Positions 1-8,783 are shown, counted from the first letter of the stretch. The stretch is 35,541 nt of DNA from Candidatus Bathyarchaeota archaeon (GCA_003601605.1 PIXZ01000006.1:1-35541); one strand, 5' to 3'. Program-made: numbers and translations. The notes: generated by a model from the sequence alone, not told the origin.

Positions 1-113
1 AATTGCTTTACAAAAATAATTTAAACGGCTAATTTTCTTGCTCTAGGGCTCTCCATTAAAGAAATTATCAGAAACTGCTATACATTTTAGCGGCCAGAGA
101 TCTTCTAGGCGTT

Positions 114-536
114 TCACTCGGCAAGTAGATTCTGATCGCATAAGGGACACTTTTTGAGAAATTTTATCCTTTTAGACTCTCCAACCTTTCCAGCCCTCGC
201 TCCATTAAAAACCGTCATCCATATGCTTCCGCATTTCCTGCAAACATAAGTTGGCATCCCGCCCTTCTTCCTAGCCTGCCTATAAGAAACACAACCCCAA
301 AAAGTTACTGCTGCAATAGCTAAAAGAAACGAACCTGCAACAATCCTTAAAAAAGTCCAGTAAGGAACAGCCCAGTCAACACTGAAAACAAGGTTATAAC
401 TATAAAGAGTGTTGTTCACAAGCCAGTCCAACTCCCACAGCATAATAAGCCCGAAGACCAAAACTCCATCGATTAACAAAAACGGTGCAAGAACATATTT
501 GCTTCTAGACTCCAATAAGCCTACACCCAAAAACAA
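114..536 (-). CDS. Two-TM membrane protein with C-terminal zinc ribbon
   Basis: I do not recognise this 140-aa protein as a named family. It has two hydrophobic segments (about residues 16-35 and 62-83), then a basic stretch, then a four-cysteine zinc-ribbon pattern: CRKC at 99-102 and CPLC at 130-133. This suggests a membrane-anchored protein with a cytosolic metal-binding knuckle. It lies 36 nt downstream of the secreted C39-like protein on the same strand, so the two may be co-transcribed. The start is probably TTG at 536 without a strong ribosome site, so the exact N-terminus is uncertain. Function is not inferred. Confidence 0.6.
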   Translation of the reverse strand: MFLGVGLLESRSKYVLAPFLLIDGVLVFGLIMLWELDWLVNNTLYSYNLVFSVDWAVPYWTFLRIVAGSFLLAIAAVTFWGCVSYRQARKKGGMPTYVCRKCGSIWMTVFNGARAGKVGESKRIKFLKKCPLCDQNLLAE

Positions 537-572
537 TTAGACCATACACAATAAAAGCCTTCTTAAACCGCC

Positions 573-3221
573 CTAAAAGATGTTAGGGAAACCCCCTCGG
601 AATAGAAACATGGGAAGCCTCCAAAAACGCCAAAATGGATTTATAAAAACTATAACTCTCGCGGTTCCAGCGAAAACAGTGCCATCCTTAAACCTGCCAT
701 TCACCACCAAACAAACTCTCCCTACAAAAACTCCCGCCTTCCTAATTAAACTGATTACCGCCTTCCTTTCAAACTTAACTATCAAATATCGGCTTCCCCT
801 AGCCCTGCTGACAACCTCCCCAGCAACAGTGCCATTCAACATCAAACTGGACAAGTCCACATCCTTCGCCCTATAACCTTCAGGAAGCTCTATAACACAA
901 ATCACCCATCTGCCCCTGCTCCTCAAAATCAAAAATCCAGGGAAAAACGTAACCCTTACACGAACTATGCCTATAGGAGCCCAAATGTTCGTTTCTGAAA
1001 TAACTATTCTGTAAAACAAATGGGTCCTATAACCTTCCTCAACACTAATATACCAAACATCGAATTTTTGCTCGCAAAGAACACCGCTGACCCTATCCCA
1101 CACCAACAATAGCTCTCCAACCATCAGATACCTAGAAGGAACACTAACGTTCATCTTCATAACCACACAGTTAACCTCCCTCTCCAAACCCGCATAGAAA
1201 GCAGCAACTGTCAAGTTTATCTCCGGCGAATAGGGATTCAAGTAAACCTTATCACCAACGGTAAGGTTGGCTCCGATAATTGGTCCATAAGGCACTTGCA
1301 CACCATAGACAGTTTGCCCAGTAGAAACGTCCAGCCAAGAAACACTAGAGATTTCCGTCCCATTCTCATAGCGCACAACACTCTCATAAGTAACGTTTGT
1401 GCCAGTAATCGAAAGAACCTTTAAAAGAAAATATTTGGTTTCAAAAATGTCGCCCGGAGGCGGTGTTATAGGCGGTTCAGGATCATCAGTTGAAAACTCA
1501 AAACTCACATTGTATTTTGCCCAATCCCCCTCCTTAACGCCAACAGTCCGCGAAATAATCTCCAAAACTCTAAAAACGACGGTGTCTGAAGTGTTTGAAG
1601 CCAAATCCAACGCTAAAACCGTGTAGTTTCCTGGAGGGACATCAGGGACCCTAAAGCTGGTTGACCAACTGCCACTACTATACGCCTCTGTATTAGCCAC
1701 ATTCAAATTGTCGAAGTAAATGCCAACTTTACCATAGGCTGTTGCTCCATCCCCTCTGATAAAAACAAGAGTGCCAGGATATCCCTCCGTAGGCGAAATA
1801 TACCATATCTTTATCTGAACAGGCTGAAGAGGCAAAACTTTAAACTTTGTAACATCACTTTTCAATGTGCCGTTGTCAACCACAAAAACATTGTAGTCTC
1901 CAGGCGAAACATCCGGCACGTTAAAAGCTATAGACCAAGAACCATCCATGTCTGCAACCGTCCAGCCAACAGTCATATTCGCTATCAAAGTAACATTTTC
2001 CTCAGTTGATGTCTGCTCAGAACCGATTACAACAATCGTCTGGTTCACTGGGCCGCTCAACAATGCAACAACCGTTCCGTTAGGAGTAGCCCCTCCGCCG
2101 AAAACAGCAACTTCAGTTCCAGGTGCACCTTCAGAAGGCTTAATATCCGATATGTAAATTTGCGAAGCAACTTCAGCACTTACAAAGCTTGAAGAAAATC
2201 CCCCAATCCTATCCACATAATAATAACTCGGCCCAACATCAGGTTTTTCTCCCACAAAACCGTCAATTTTACCCTCTGCCTCAACCGACACCGAATAGTT
2301 TCCAGCACGCTCAGCTTTAACCTTCCAAGAAACCGTAACTCCACCGCCCGGGAAAATCTCTCCAATACTCTTCTCTACACTTTCATTCTCTGCCAAAACC
2401 AAACCTTCAGGCAAAATGATCGTTGCGTTACAGAAAGAAGCTTCATAACCGCTGCTTGGAATCGGCGGAGGACAAACATACGTTATATGCGCCCTAACGG
2501 TGAAAACTTCGCCAACATAAACCGTTATAGGCGCTTCAATTTCCACTTTCCAAGGAGAAACAAACAGGCCCCAATAACCAGAATAACTCCACATTTCATC
2601 GAAAAACGTATAGTTCATCGCCAAGTTTGGACCGCCAAACTCTCCACCCCACGCAACATTATTCCATGGATCATGCAGGAAAACGTGCGTCTCATTGTAT
2701 CCTACAGCAACCCTGTAGTGGCCGTAAGGCTCGCCGGGAACCCACCTCATAAGCAAAATCATCGGAAAATCCATGTCTATAATATCCTTCAGCTGCTCCA
2801 AACTCATACTGTACATTTCAAAAGCGCCGTAACCAAGCTTTCTAGCAGTATATCCTGTAATGTTTTCAGCCATCTCGCTGCCCATGGAGGTGCTTACGTT
2901 ACTGAAATGGGCAGCCCTACGCATTTCATCAGTATAAGTCACGTAAGGCACTGTCCGCGCAACCTCGGCAATCTCAAACTGGGAAACATTCTCTCCAAAA
3001 TAATCAAAAACCATCTGAAGAGCCGCTGGACCACAATAGTAAGTTTTTACTTGATAATAGAACGGAACATCAATGTAATGTTCTCCACCAACTATAATAG
3101 TCTCCCTAACCCTAGAGGAGTCAACAAAGACTTCCATAACATCTGTTAAACCTGCTGGGAGAAACAGAAGACCAACTATAATAAGGGCAAACACTCTGAA
3201 TTGGCAACGCTGACTAGACAA
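573..3221 (-). CDS. Secreted C39-like papain-fold protein with TIG-like repeats
   Basis: An 882-aa exported protein. A signal peptide (residues about 8-26) precedes a peptidase C39-like domain: the catalytic Cys is at 63 in YYCGPAALQM, a His at 168 in GHYRVAVGY, and an Asp at 184 in LHDPW. This is the Cys-His-Asp layout of the C39_2 papain-like fold. Then come beta-rich regions, including two repeats of the form ISP/KPSEG-PGT (about 355-460 and 474-555) that resemble IPT/TIG Ig-like domains. No C-terminal TM anchor is visible. The likely role is extracellular peptide cleavage or bacteriocin-like processing, but the substrate is unknown. The TTG start is supported by a strong GGAGGAAGGAG ribosome site four bases upstream and a TATA box at 3260-3267. 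Confidence 0.8.
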   Translation of the reverse strand: MSSQRCQFRVFALIIVGLLFLPAGLTDVMEVFVDSSRVRETIIVGGEHYIDVPFYYQVKTYYCGPAALQMVFDYFGENVSQFEIAEVARTVPYVTYTDEMRRAAHFSNVSTSMGSEMAENITGYTARKLGYGAFEMYSMSLEQLKDIIDMDFPMILLMRWVPGEPYGHYRVAVGYNETHVFLHDPWNNVAWGGEFGGPNLAMNYTFFDEMWSYSGYWGLFVSPWKVEIEAPITVYVGEVFTVRAHITYVCPPPIPSSGYEASFCNATIILPEGLVLAENESVEKSIGEIFPGGGVTVSWKVKAERAGNYSVSVEAEGKIDGFVGEKPDVGPSYYYVDRIGGFSSSFVSAEVASQIYISDIKPSEGAPGTEVAVFGGGATPNGTVVALLSGPVNQTIVVIGSEQTSTEENVTLIANMTVGWTVADMDGSWSIAFNVPDVSPGDYNVFVVDNGTLKSDVTKFKVLPLQPVQIKIWYISPTEGYPGTLVFIRGDGATAYGKVGIYFDNLNVANTEAYSSGSWSTSFRVPDVPPGNYTVLALDLASNTSDTVVFRVLEIISRTVGVKEGDWAKYNVSFEFSTDDPEPPITPPPGDIFETKYFLLKVLSITGTNVTYESVVRYENGTEISSVSWLDVSTGQTVYGVQVPYGPIIGANLTVGDKVYLNPYSPEINLTVAAFYAGLEREVNCVVMKMNVSVPSRYLMVGELLLVWDRVSGVLCEQKFDVWYISVEEGYRTHLFYRIVISETNIWAPIGIVRVRVTFFPGFLILRSRGRWVICVIELPEGYRAKDVDLSSLMLNGTVAGEVVSRARGSRYLIVKFERKAVISLIRKAGVFVGRVCLVVNGRFKDGTVFAGTARVIVFINPFWRFWRLPMFLFRGGFPNIF

Positions 3222-3259
3222 AACACTCCTTCCTCCAAAATAATTATTTTCCAGAAACG

Positions 3260-3267
3260 AATATAAA
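3260..3267 (-). promoter_or_regulatory. TATA box of the C39-like gene
   Basis: On the minus strand the sequence GGTTTATATTCG lies about 40 nt upstream of the TTG start of the secreted C39-like gene, with GGAGGAAGGAG between. The spacing fits an archaeal TATA box with a short leader. The rest of 3222-3360 shows no other feature. Confidence 0.5.
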
Positions 3268-3360
3268 CCTATAGTTTAGAACAGCGAAAGATTGCTTCTC
3301 ACCTCATTTAGGGTCTAATACCCAATCATAGCAGTGACAATAGCGTTGTTCTGACAGCCA

Positions 3361-4548
3361 TTAGTTCGTTGTGGCAGTTTTTCCCATTAAAATCCTTGTT
3401 TTAGCAGGTTCCTCCACCTTGCTATGAACCTTATGCGCCAGTTTCTCAATCAACCGTTTTTCCACTACGAATTTGCGAAGAAGATTGACGTATCCCTTAT
3501 GGTTGTAAACCCATCTTCCTTCCTTAAAACATTGAAACGGGATAATTTCCCTTGCTGAATTGTCAAGATCTTGTATCACATAGTAATAGCTTTCAAGAAT
3601 CCCCTCTCTGACAAGCTTAGACAAAGCTTTCAGAAACGTTCTGAACTCAGACCTCGGAAAATATAGATAAGCGTAGATCTTGTTTTCACCCAAGATTTTA
3701 CCCAACGTCTTCACAAAAGGTTTATCCAGCAACGTGGAGGTGAATTTCGCTAGTTTTTCAAACTCGTCAAAGTTGAATATAAAAAAGGAAAACTCTGAGT
3801 CCTCACCGAAGTGAAAAATGGTTACCCTAAAGCTTTCCAAAAGTCTTCGGCCTAGAATATGCCTGTAGTAATGATAACCTACTAACTGAGGTGAAATTCC
3901 CAATTTTTCCGCCAGTCTTTTAAAACTGACCGCGGCGTTCTTCTCAAGCTCTTTTATTAGAAATACGTCTATTTCATCAGCCTTTACCGAAACTTCAGGC
4001 TCAGCGAGAAGAGGAAGCGAGCTTGCATCTGCGCTTTTGACTTCTTTAATCCATTTTTCCCAATCGAAATTCCATGTTTTTGTTCTCTCATCAAACCATT
4101 TGCACAACACGGGAGTAGGGTGAAAAAAGGATGTCCAAAAAACTTGTATTCTCCTAGCCAACCCCGCTCTTTCTATTTCACTGATAAACTGTTCAAATTG
4201 GCAGCATCTTTCCCTAGGTATTGGAAATATTCCAACACACCCTTCAAACATTCCATAACATCTACCTAAAAAAGTCCAAAAATCGTTGATTTTCAGCGCG
4301 TCAAGAAGGACATTTTCATATCCGGGGACGGCTTCTGCAAACACAACGCCAGTAACAAGTCCTAAATTTGCATGGCAAACATTTACATGGAATCTCAAAA
4401 AAGATTGAGAGTAGATGCGCTTAATCCTCTTGCGCAACGTTTCCGTCGGGATTTGTAGTTTCCTTGAAACTTTGCTTATGTTTCTTGGCCCATAAAACGC
4501 CAAAGTCTCGATTGCTTTCAGATCAGCCAAGTTAAGCTTCCTGTTCAT
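3361..4548 (-). CDS. Double winged-helix transcriptional regulator
   Basis: A 395-aa protein with two helix-turn-helix segments of AsnC/MarR-like appearance. One is at residues about 8-50 (ISKVSRKLQIPTETLRKRIK) and the other at about 193-235 (KRLAEKLGISPQLVGYHYYR). Each is followed by an alpha/beta region, so the protein looks like an internal duplication of DNA-binding plus sensor modules. Such long double-HTH regulators are common in uncultured TACK archaea, but the regulated genes are not known. An AGGT ribosome site lies eight bases before the ATG. A small secreted-peptide gene lies 65 nt upstream on the same strand and is a plausible partner or target. Confidence 0.7.
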   Translation of the reverse strand: MNRKLNLADLKAIETLAFYGPRNISKVSRKLQIPTETLRKRIKRIYSQSFLRFHVNVCHANLGLVTGVVFAEAVPGYENVLLDALKINDFWTFLGRCYGMFEGCVGIFPIPRERCCQFEQFISEIERAGLARRIQVFWTSFFHPTPVLCKWFDERTKTWNFDWEKWIKEVKSADASSLPLLAEPEVSVKADEIDVFLIKELEKNAAVSFKRLAEKLGISPQLVGYHYYRHILGRRLLESFRVTIFHFGEDSEFSFFIFNFDEFEKLAKFTSTLLDKPFVKTLGKILGENKIYAYLYFPRSEFRTFLKALSKLVREGILESYYYVIQDLDNSAREIIPFQCFKEGRWVYNHKGYVNLLRKFVVEKRLIEKLAHKVHSKVEEPAKTRILMGKTATTN

Positions 4549-4613
4549 AACTAACTACCTGCTGTAATAGACTTGTTAGGCATATCTGCTTTTAAAATTT
4601 TAACATGCTCCTA

Positions 4614-4790
4614 CTAAGTGGCTGTAGGATCGTCTACTGGTCCTCCACCGGTTGGCTCAACAATGTTGAATAAAGATGTAAGCGATGTTGTCCTAAAATT
4701 ATTTGGCGCAATGCTTATACTTATCAAAGCTATGGTGGCGGCTGAAGCGAAGAACAGCAGGAACAGCAACAAAACAGCTTTTAATTTCAC
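4614..4790 (-). CDS. 58-aa exported small protein
   Basis: A short gene with a GTG start and an excellent ribosome site (GGGGGTGA, five bases before the start). The product begins MKLKAVLLLFLLFFASAA, a clear signal peptide or single TM helix. It continues with a Ser/Thr/Asn-rich stretch and ends in a Gly/Pro/Asp-rich tail, EPTGGGPVDDPTAT. No domain is recognised. It precedes the double-HTH regulator on the same strand with a 65-nt gap. It could be a secreted peptide, a pilin-like small subunit or a membrane-anchored signal; none of these can be chosen from sequence alone. Confidence 0.6.
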   Translation of the reverse strand: MKLKAVLLLFLLFFASAATIALISISIAPNNFRTTSLTSLFNIVEPTGGGPVDDPTAT

Positions 4791-4894
4791 TCTTTCACCC
4801 CCTGCTTTTGTTTTTTCATCTCAAAAGTAGAATATTTAGGTGAAAATAAAAAAACTTATATGAAAATAGCTTATAGAACTTACTTCTACTTGGG

Positions 4895-5218
4895 ATGGAA
4901 GTGACAGACGCATCTACCGACGTTTATCTAAAAATACTTGAATGTGTTGATTCAGCATTAGGAAAGCTTGGTGAAAGCGTCAAAGAGTCCATATACTACC
5001 ACCTTAAAAGGGATTTCATGTTAGGAAAATCTAAAATTCCGCGAGAACCTGAAGTTTTTGAAAAAGCGTTAACTTCGATTTTTGGGAAGGAAGGATACAA
5101 AGTTATAGAAAAAATGATTTTGACAGAAATTAGAAAAAAGTTTCAAGTTGAAAACGGTTTAAACCTTATAGAAGCAGTTAAAGTTCTAGAAAATCCTAAA
5201 CCGCTTAAAATGCACTAA
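4895..5218 (+). CDS. Small helical output-domain-like protein (NitrOD5-like)
   Basis: A 107-aa acidic, helical protein with the pattern CVDSALGKLGESVKESIYYH early on and KIPREPEVFEKAL later. This resembles the archaeal NitrOD5-type output domain seen at the C-terminus of some archaeal signalling proteins. The assignment is from memory of the family pattern and is tentative. Here the domain stands alone. TATA-like sequences (CTTATATG, CTTATAGA) lie 25-40 nt upstream and the leader appears very short. It is transcribed divergently from the small exported protein, so the two share a promoter region at 4791-4894. Confidence 0.6.
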   Translation: MEVTDASTDVYLKILECVDSALGKLGESVKESIYYHLKRDFMLGKSKIPREPEVFEKALTSIFGKEGYKVIEKMILTEIRKKFQVENGLNLIEAVKVLENPKPLKMH

Positions 5219-5229
5219 ACTTGCAGCTT

Positions 5230-6480
5230 CTATACCACAAGGCTCAGCACAACTCCGGCGGTTAAAGGAACCGTTAAGTTATCGTTTAACGGCAAGGGCA
5301 AACTCTCAACCAACATCGCCACAGCAGCACCCGCCAACGCCTTCAAAGGATTTACAAAGAATGTGGCTCCCAAAAAACCAAAGAAAAAACCAATAATTGA
5401 ACCTTCCAAGGTTTTTCCTTTATTAAAAGGCAACTTCCTCTTTCCGACAATTCTTCCAAGTATTGCGGCTGCACTGTCTCCGAAAGCGAATATAGCAATA
5501 GCTGCACTGCTTACCGGAGCAGAGAATAACAGTAAGACAAGCAGTATACCTAAAGCGAAAAATATGGGGGCTGTACCAAACTCGTAAAGTTCCACATTTG
5601 TGGCTGCATGACGAATTACTGAAGAAACTATAGCCACGTTCTTCCCTTCCATCATAGCCAACTGGGAGATAGCATACAGAAAAGTTACAATAACAATTAA
5701 AAGGGCTACAGTGTATTGCCCCATCAAGCTGGAAAGAAAAGGAATTGTGAAAGCGCAGGCGTGAATAATCTCTCGAATAATCTCATTCTTAGATGGAAAA
5801 ACTCTCCTCCTCGGCTTTTCACCCCCTATCAAAGAGAGAATTTCAATCAGCCTCCCAGTTACCGCATGATCCGCTTTCATGCGAATCACAAAGTCTGGAT
5901 TAAAACCTATTTTCAGCATCTCCGGAAGCAGTATCGGCGCATTGTTCCGGTCGTCAACAACCACAACACATCTTTCCGGACCTAACCTTTCTGTTTCCAA
6001 AATCTTTTTTAAAACCAGAAGCTTCCCGTGACGTTCTATAACCTCGCCAGAAACCTCGCCTGTCACAACCCCGTTTTTTGTTTCCAAATTGAAACCAAAG
6101 GCATAATCAGCCTTAAGCCTTGTAGCCAAATCTTGAACAACAACATTTGGCAGTCCGGAACTTATTAAAGCCGTTTTCCAGCCTTCACTCCTCAGTTTTT
6201 CAAAAACTTCTTCCACGTCAGACATTAACGGAATTGTTCTGAAAAGTTGCAGAAGCTCTTCCATTTTGAAACCTCTAAAAAATCTAAATACCTTTTTTAG
6301 AGCAGATTTTAACGAGATAAAACCTAATCCGTAGAGAATTCCGTAAAAAACTATTTTTAAAAACTGTGAAAAACCCAGTTTTCTGCCTACTTCAAACAAC
6401 AAGTAACGATTTTTAGGAATTAACACGCCTTCAACGTCGAACACTACAAGTCCAGGTTTTTCCCCATTTAACACAGCCAA
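5230..6480 (-). CDS. HAD phosphatase fused to polyprenol/phytol kinase-like membrane domain
   Basis: A 416-aa fusion. Residues about 15-215 are a SerB-like HAD domain: motif I VVFDVEGVLIP, motif II SSGLP, a Lys in ERHGKLLVLKK and the acidic motif VVVVDDRNN. The second motif I acid is Glu rather than Asp, so activity may differ from that of classical phosphatases. Residues about 235-416 contain six or seven hydrophobic helices with FGDSAAAILGRIVGK and NKGKTLEGSIIGFFFG, the signature of the SEC59/DGK1/VTE5 polyprenol, dolichol or phytol kinase family. A role in isoprenoid-lipid phosphate metabolism at the membrane is inferred. The start is TTG with an upstream GAGAGGATGG purine tract. Confidence 0.75.
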   Translation of the reverse strand: MAVLNGEKPGLVVFDVEGVLIPKNRYLLFEVGRKLGFSQFLKIVFYGILYGLGFISLKSALKKVFRFFRGFKMEELLQLFRTIPLMSDVEEVFEKLRSEGWKTALISSGLPNVVVQDLATRLKADYAFGFNLETKNGVVTGEVSGEVIERHGKLLVLKKILETERLGPERCVVVVDDRNNAPILLPEMLKIGFNPDFVIRMKADHAVTGRLIEILSLIGGEKPRRRVFPSKNEIIREIIHACAFTIPFLSSLMGQYTVALLIVIVTFLYAISQLAMMEGKNVAIVSSVIRHAATNVELYEFGTAPIFFALGILLVLLLFSAPVSSAAIAIFAFGDSAAAILGRIVGKRKLPFNKGKTLEGSIIGFFFGFLGATFFVNPLKALAGAAVAMLVESLPLPLNDNLTVPLTAGVVLSLVV

Positions 6481-6639
6481 TTTCCATCCTCTCTTAATCG
6501 TAGTCTAATCCTTATAACAATTGAACCTTTACTCGCACCATTTGCCCACCTCAACGAAACGCTTTGAGAAATTATTAAAATTTTGAACTAAAAACTCAAA
6601 AATTTTGGCTGTTTTACAAATGAAAACCACTATTAGAAA

Positions 6640-7146
6640 TCATTCTTCCGCCAAATACTCCTTCAACGTCCTAAACGTAAGATGCCTATACTGATAAACA
6701 TCCTTCAAACTAGCCAAAAAACTCCCCATAACATCCGTATTAACAGTCTCCATTTTCAAATCTCTCATAAACTGAACAAACTCCGCATAATCCCTATGCA
6801 AAGACACAACAATACCATCACTACTAAAGCCTTCACCCCTAAGAGCCATAACAATGTTCGGATGTTTTTCGAAGAAAGCTTTTCCACGGCTTCTAATCTC
6901 CTCAACCTTCTCCATCTTCGTTTCTGGACGAATCTTAATAAAAGTAAAAGCCACAATCTCCAAACCAATCTTCGAAAACTCCGGAATCACTGTATACTCC
7001 CTTACAAAACCGTTCTTCTCAAGCCAACCCCGAGCCCGAGTAACCGTAGGCTGCGAAACCCCCAAAGCCCTAGCAAACTCCCGGTCACTACGCTTACAAT
7101 TAGCAATCATCTCCAAAAGCAACCTCTTATAAACATCCTTCAACAC
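6640..7146 (-). CDS. Lrp/AsnC-family transcriptional regulator
   Basis: A 168-aa protein. An N-terminal helix-turn-helix (SDREFARALGVSQPTVTRAR, residues about 19-38) is followed by an alpha/beta ligand-sensing region resembling the AsnC/RAM domain (VAFTFIKIRPE and onward). This organisation is typical of archaeal Lrp-like regulators, which bind DNA as oligomers and respond to small metabolites. The start is GTG at 7146 or TTG three bases later; GGAGTG lies upstream. The 160 bases between this gene and the HAD/kinase fusion downstream hold no other gene. The effector cannot be predicted. Confidence 0.8.
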   Translation of the reverse strand: MLKDVYKRLLLEMIANCKRSDREFARALGVSQPTVTRARGWLEKNGFVREYTVIPEFSKIGLEIVAFTFIKIRPETKMEKVEEIRSRGKAFFEKHPNIVMALRGEGFSSDGIVVSLHRDYAEFVQFMRDLKMETVNTDVMGSFLASLKDVYQYRHLTFRTLKEYLAEE

Positions 7147-7250
7147 ACAAACACTCCATCTGAATCAGAATAAACCTTTACACTCAAAACATATTAAACC
7201 TTTTGAAAAGAAAGCTTTTAGAAGCCACCGCCCTTTTATTCTGAAAAGAA

Positions 7251-7338
7251 GCCGGGATGGCGGAGCGGATAACGCGCAGGCCTTGAGAGCCTGTGGCCTT
7301 TCGGGGCCGCGTGGGTTCAAATCCCACTCCCGGCGCCA
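7251..7338 (+). tRNA. tRNA-Ser(UGA)
   Basis: A complete type II tRNA. The acceptor GCCGGGA pairs with TCCCGGC. The anticodon stem CAGGC/GCCTG holds loop CTTGAGA, which gives anticodon TGA. There is a long variable arm (GGCC/GGCC), T-arm GTGGG-TTCAAAT-CCCAC, discriminator G and encoded CCA. The long variable arm and G73 are those of archaeal serine tRNA. No intron is needed. Its 3' end is echoed in two degenerate copies further downstream. Confidence 0.95.
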
Positions 7339-7422
7339 AAATTGAAACATTTTTACTCTTCTTTTAGGAAATATGTCTAAGATAAGCCTAAAAGCGAACT
7401 GAGTTGCTCTTCCTTTCGCCAA

Positions 7423-7617
7423 GATGATGAACGCGGAGAGAACTCTAACGATAGAGTTATAGTGAGGGTTTTAAATTCTTAGTTTTCTGCGGGCACATTA
7501 ACCATAGCCTTTTATTAATGTCAGCGGAGAGATGACGAGAAAGGGGAGTTCTCCGAGATGCAGAAGCTATGGAGAATGTAAAGGTCTTAGGAAAACTGTT
7601 GGTGAGGGCTAAATTCA
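7423..7617. other. Gene-free stretch with short inverted and direct repeats
   Basis: No convincing ORF. A perfect 7-bp hairpin with a 4-nt loop lies at 7441-7458 (AACTCTA-ACGA-TAGAGTT). The 9-mer GCGGAGAGA occurs twice (7433 and 7524). A CGGAGA/TCTCCG inverted repeat spans 7525-7555. It could be a small RNA, or the 3' untranslated region of the HExxH-protein gene that converges on it. Nothing fits a known RNA family. Confidence 0.3.
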
Positions 7618-8655
7618 TTAACACCATCTGTTAACTATTAGTCTTAGCTCTTCAAGCAACGAATTCTCAAGTTTCTCTTCTTCTTTAGCGGCTATATTGT
7701 ACAAGTCGAAGAAATCGAATGGTTGCTTCACAAGATTAATAATCCGCTTCTTAGGTATATCCGAACTTTTATCCATCACCTTGACCATATAGCCTGACAG
7801 AAAATGCCCCGGTGGCAACCCGGCTCCAGACGTATCCACACTTAAATTGTTAAACTCTTTTCTTACTTCTTCAACTGGTTGGTGTTTCTCGCAAATCCAA
7901 CGTAAGAGCTTCTGCAAATGCCTCAGTAGTTTAGGTTTGTCTTTCTCCAATTTTCTTACAGCCTCATTATGCGCTTCTGCGCCCTCCGAATCTTTCACAA
8001 CACTAATTGCCATAGGTGAAGTGTACCAATTTGCAAGACCTTCTGTAACAAAGTAAGTGAATAACGATGCCAAAATTCGACCGTACTCGTGGGAATTTTT
8101 CAAAGCTTTGAGCTTCATGTTCTTTTCTAACCAATACATTGCTCCTACATGATGAAATTCGTGCGCGAGACCACTACATATTTCAGGAGTAAATTCTATC
8201 ATGAAAATGCTAAAGAAAACTTTGCCTGGTCGCATCATCCCGGTGTTGAATGGGTCGAGCGTAATGTAAATGTCTATGTCGATTGGTGTTCCTTCTGGAA
8301 GATGTTCTAACGCAAGATTTACATATTCTTTAAATGGTAAGGTTAATGCACGTTTAAGTCGTGATTCAAACATTTCCAGTTTATCCATATTTGCCGCCGA
8401 AAGCAGGCCCCTTTGAAATATAGATAGATACTCATCTTCGGTTGGGAGGGATGGATTCATCAGTATCTTCTTTAACTTTTCTTGAAATTTAGGTATGAAC
8501 TCTGCATAAGCATCAATCCATGTGCAAAATGTCTTGTCCTTGAAAGCTATTTCCAAAATTTTCCCAGTTTCGCCTTCAGCCCTGTATCCGCCTTCCCGTA
8601 CATAAGCCTTCAAATAATCAATCATTATTCGTGCAACTTGTCCAGTAACTTTCAT
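7618..8655 (-). CDS. Predicted gluzincin-type zinc-peptidase-like protein (DUF5700-like)
   Basis: A 345-aa soluble protein. It carries an HExxH zinc motif (LAHEFHHVGA, His165-Glu166-His169) and, about 36 residues later, an acidic residue in FVTEGLANWY (Glu205) that fits the third ligand of gluzincin metallopeptidases. The layout matches the DUF5700-type family of predicted zinc-dependent peptidases. No signal peptide or membrane helix is visible, so it is probably cytosolic. The ATG has a strong AAGGAGA site. The gene lies between tRNA-Ser and a degenerate copy of that tRNA's 3' end, which suggests an acquired segment. The substrate is unknown. Confidence 0.7.
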   Translation of the reverse strand: MKVTGQVARIMIDYLKAYVREGGYRAEGETGKILEIAFKDKTFCTWIDAYAEFIPKFQEKLKKILMNPSLPTEDEYLSIFQRGLLSAANMDKLEMFESRLKRALTLPFKEYVNLALEHLPEGTPIDIDIYITLDPFNTGMMRPGKVFFSIFMIEFTPEICSGLAHEFHHVGAMYWLEKNMKLKALKNSHEYGRILASLFTYFVTEGLANWYTSPMAISVVKDSEGAEAHNEAVRKLEKDKPKLLRHLQKLLRWICEKHQPVEEVRKEFNNLSVDTSGAGLPPGHFLSGYMVKVMDKSSDIPKKRIINLVKQPFDFFDLYNIAAKEEEKLENSLLEELRLIVNRWC

Positions 8656-8734
8656 TGGTTATCTCCTTCTCGTGTTAACCATATAGAGGTTGGATAACTT
8701 CAATTTTACTGGTATCATTTGCTTGAAATAGGGG

Positions 8735-8783
8735 CTCAAATAAGGATTTAAACGTAGGTTTGAACCTATTCCCCGGCGCCAAA
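8735..8783 (+). repeat. Degenerate tRNA-Ser 3'-end-like repeat, copy 1
   Basis: The core AGGTTTGAACCTATT followed by CCCCGGCGCCAAA resembles the T-arm/acceptor 3' end plus flank of tRNA-Ser (22 of 30 bases match 7312-7341). It shares the exact 15-base core, the preceding ATTTAA and the GCGCCAAA end with the copy at 11561-11610. There is no matching 5' half, so this is not a functional tRNA. It may be an old attachment-site remnant. Confidence 0.5.

Noticed and set aside
2487-3149. A 220-codon open frame on the plus strand inside the C39-like gene
   Set aside because: It is antisense to a gene with signal peptide, catalytic motifs and promoter; its translation shows no domain.
7165-7422. An open frame antisense across tRNA-Ser containing a 'DLNPRGPERP'-like peptide
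   Set aside because: This is the usual spurious translation of a tRNA gene read on the opposite strand.
7399-7540. Possible C/D box RNA (ATGATGA at 7424-7430, CTGA near 7399)
   Set aside because: Box order and spacing are wrong and no D box follows at a suitable distance.
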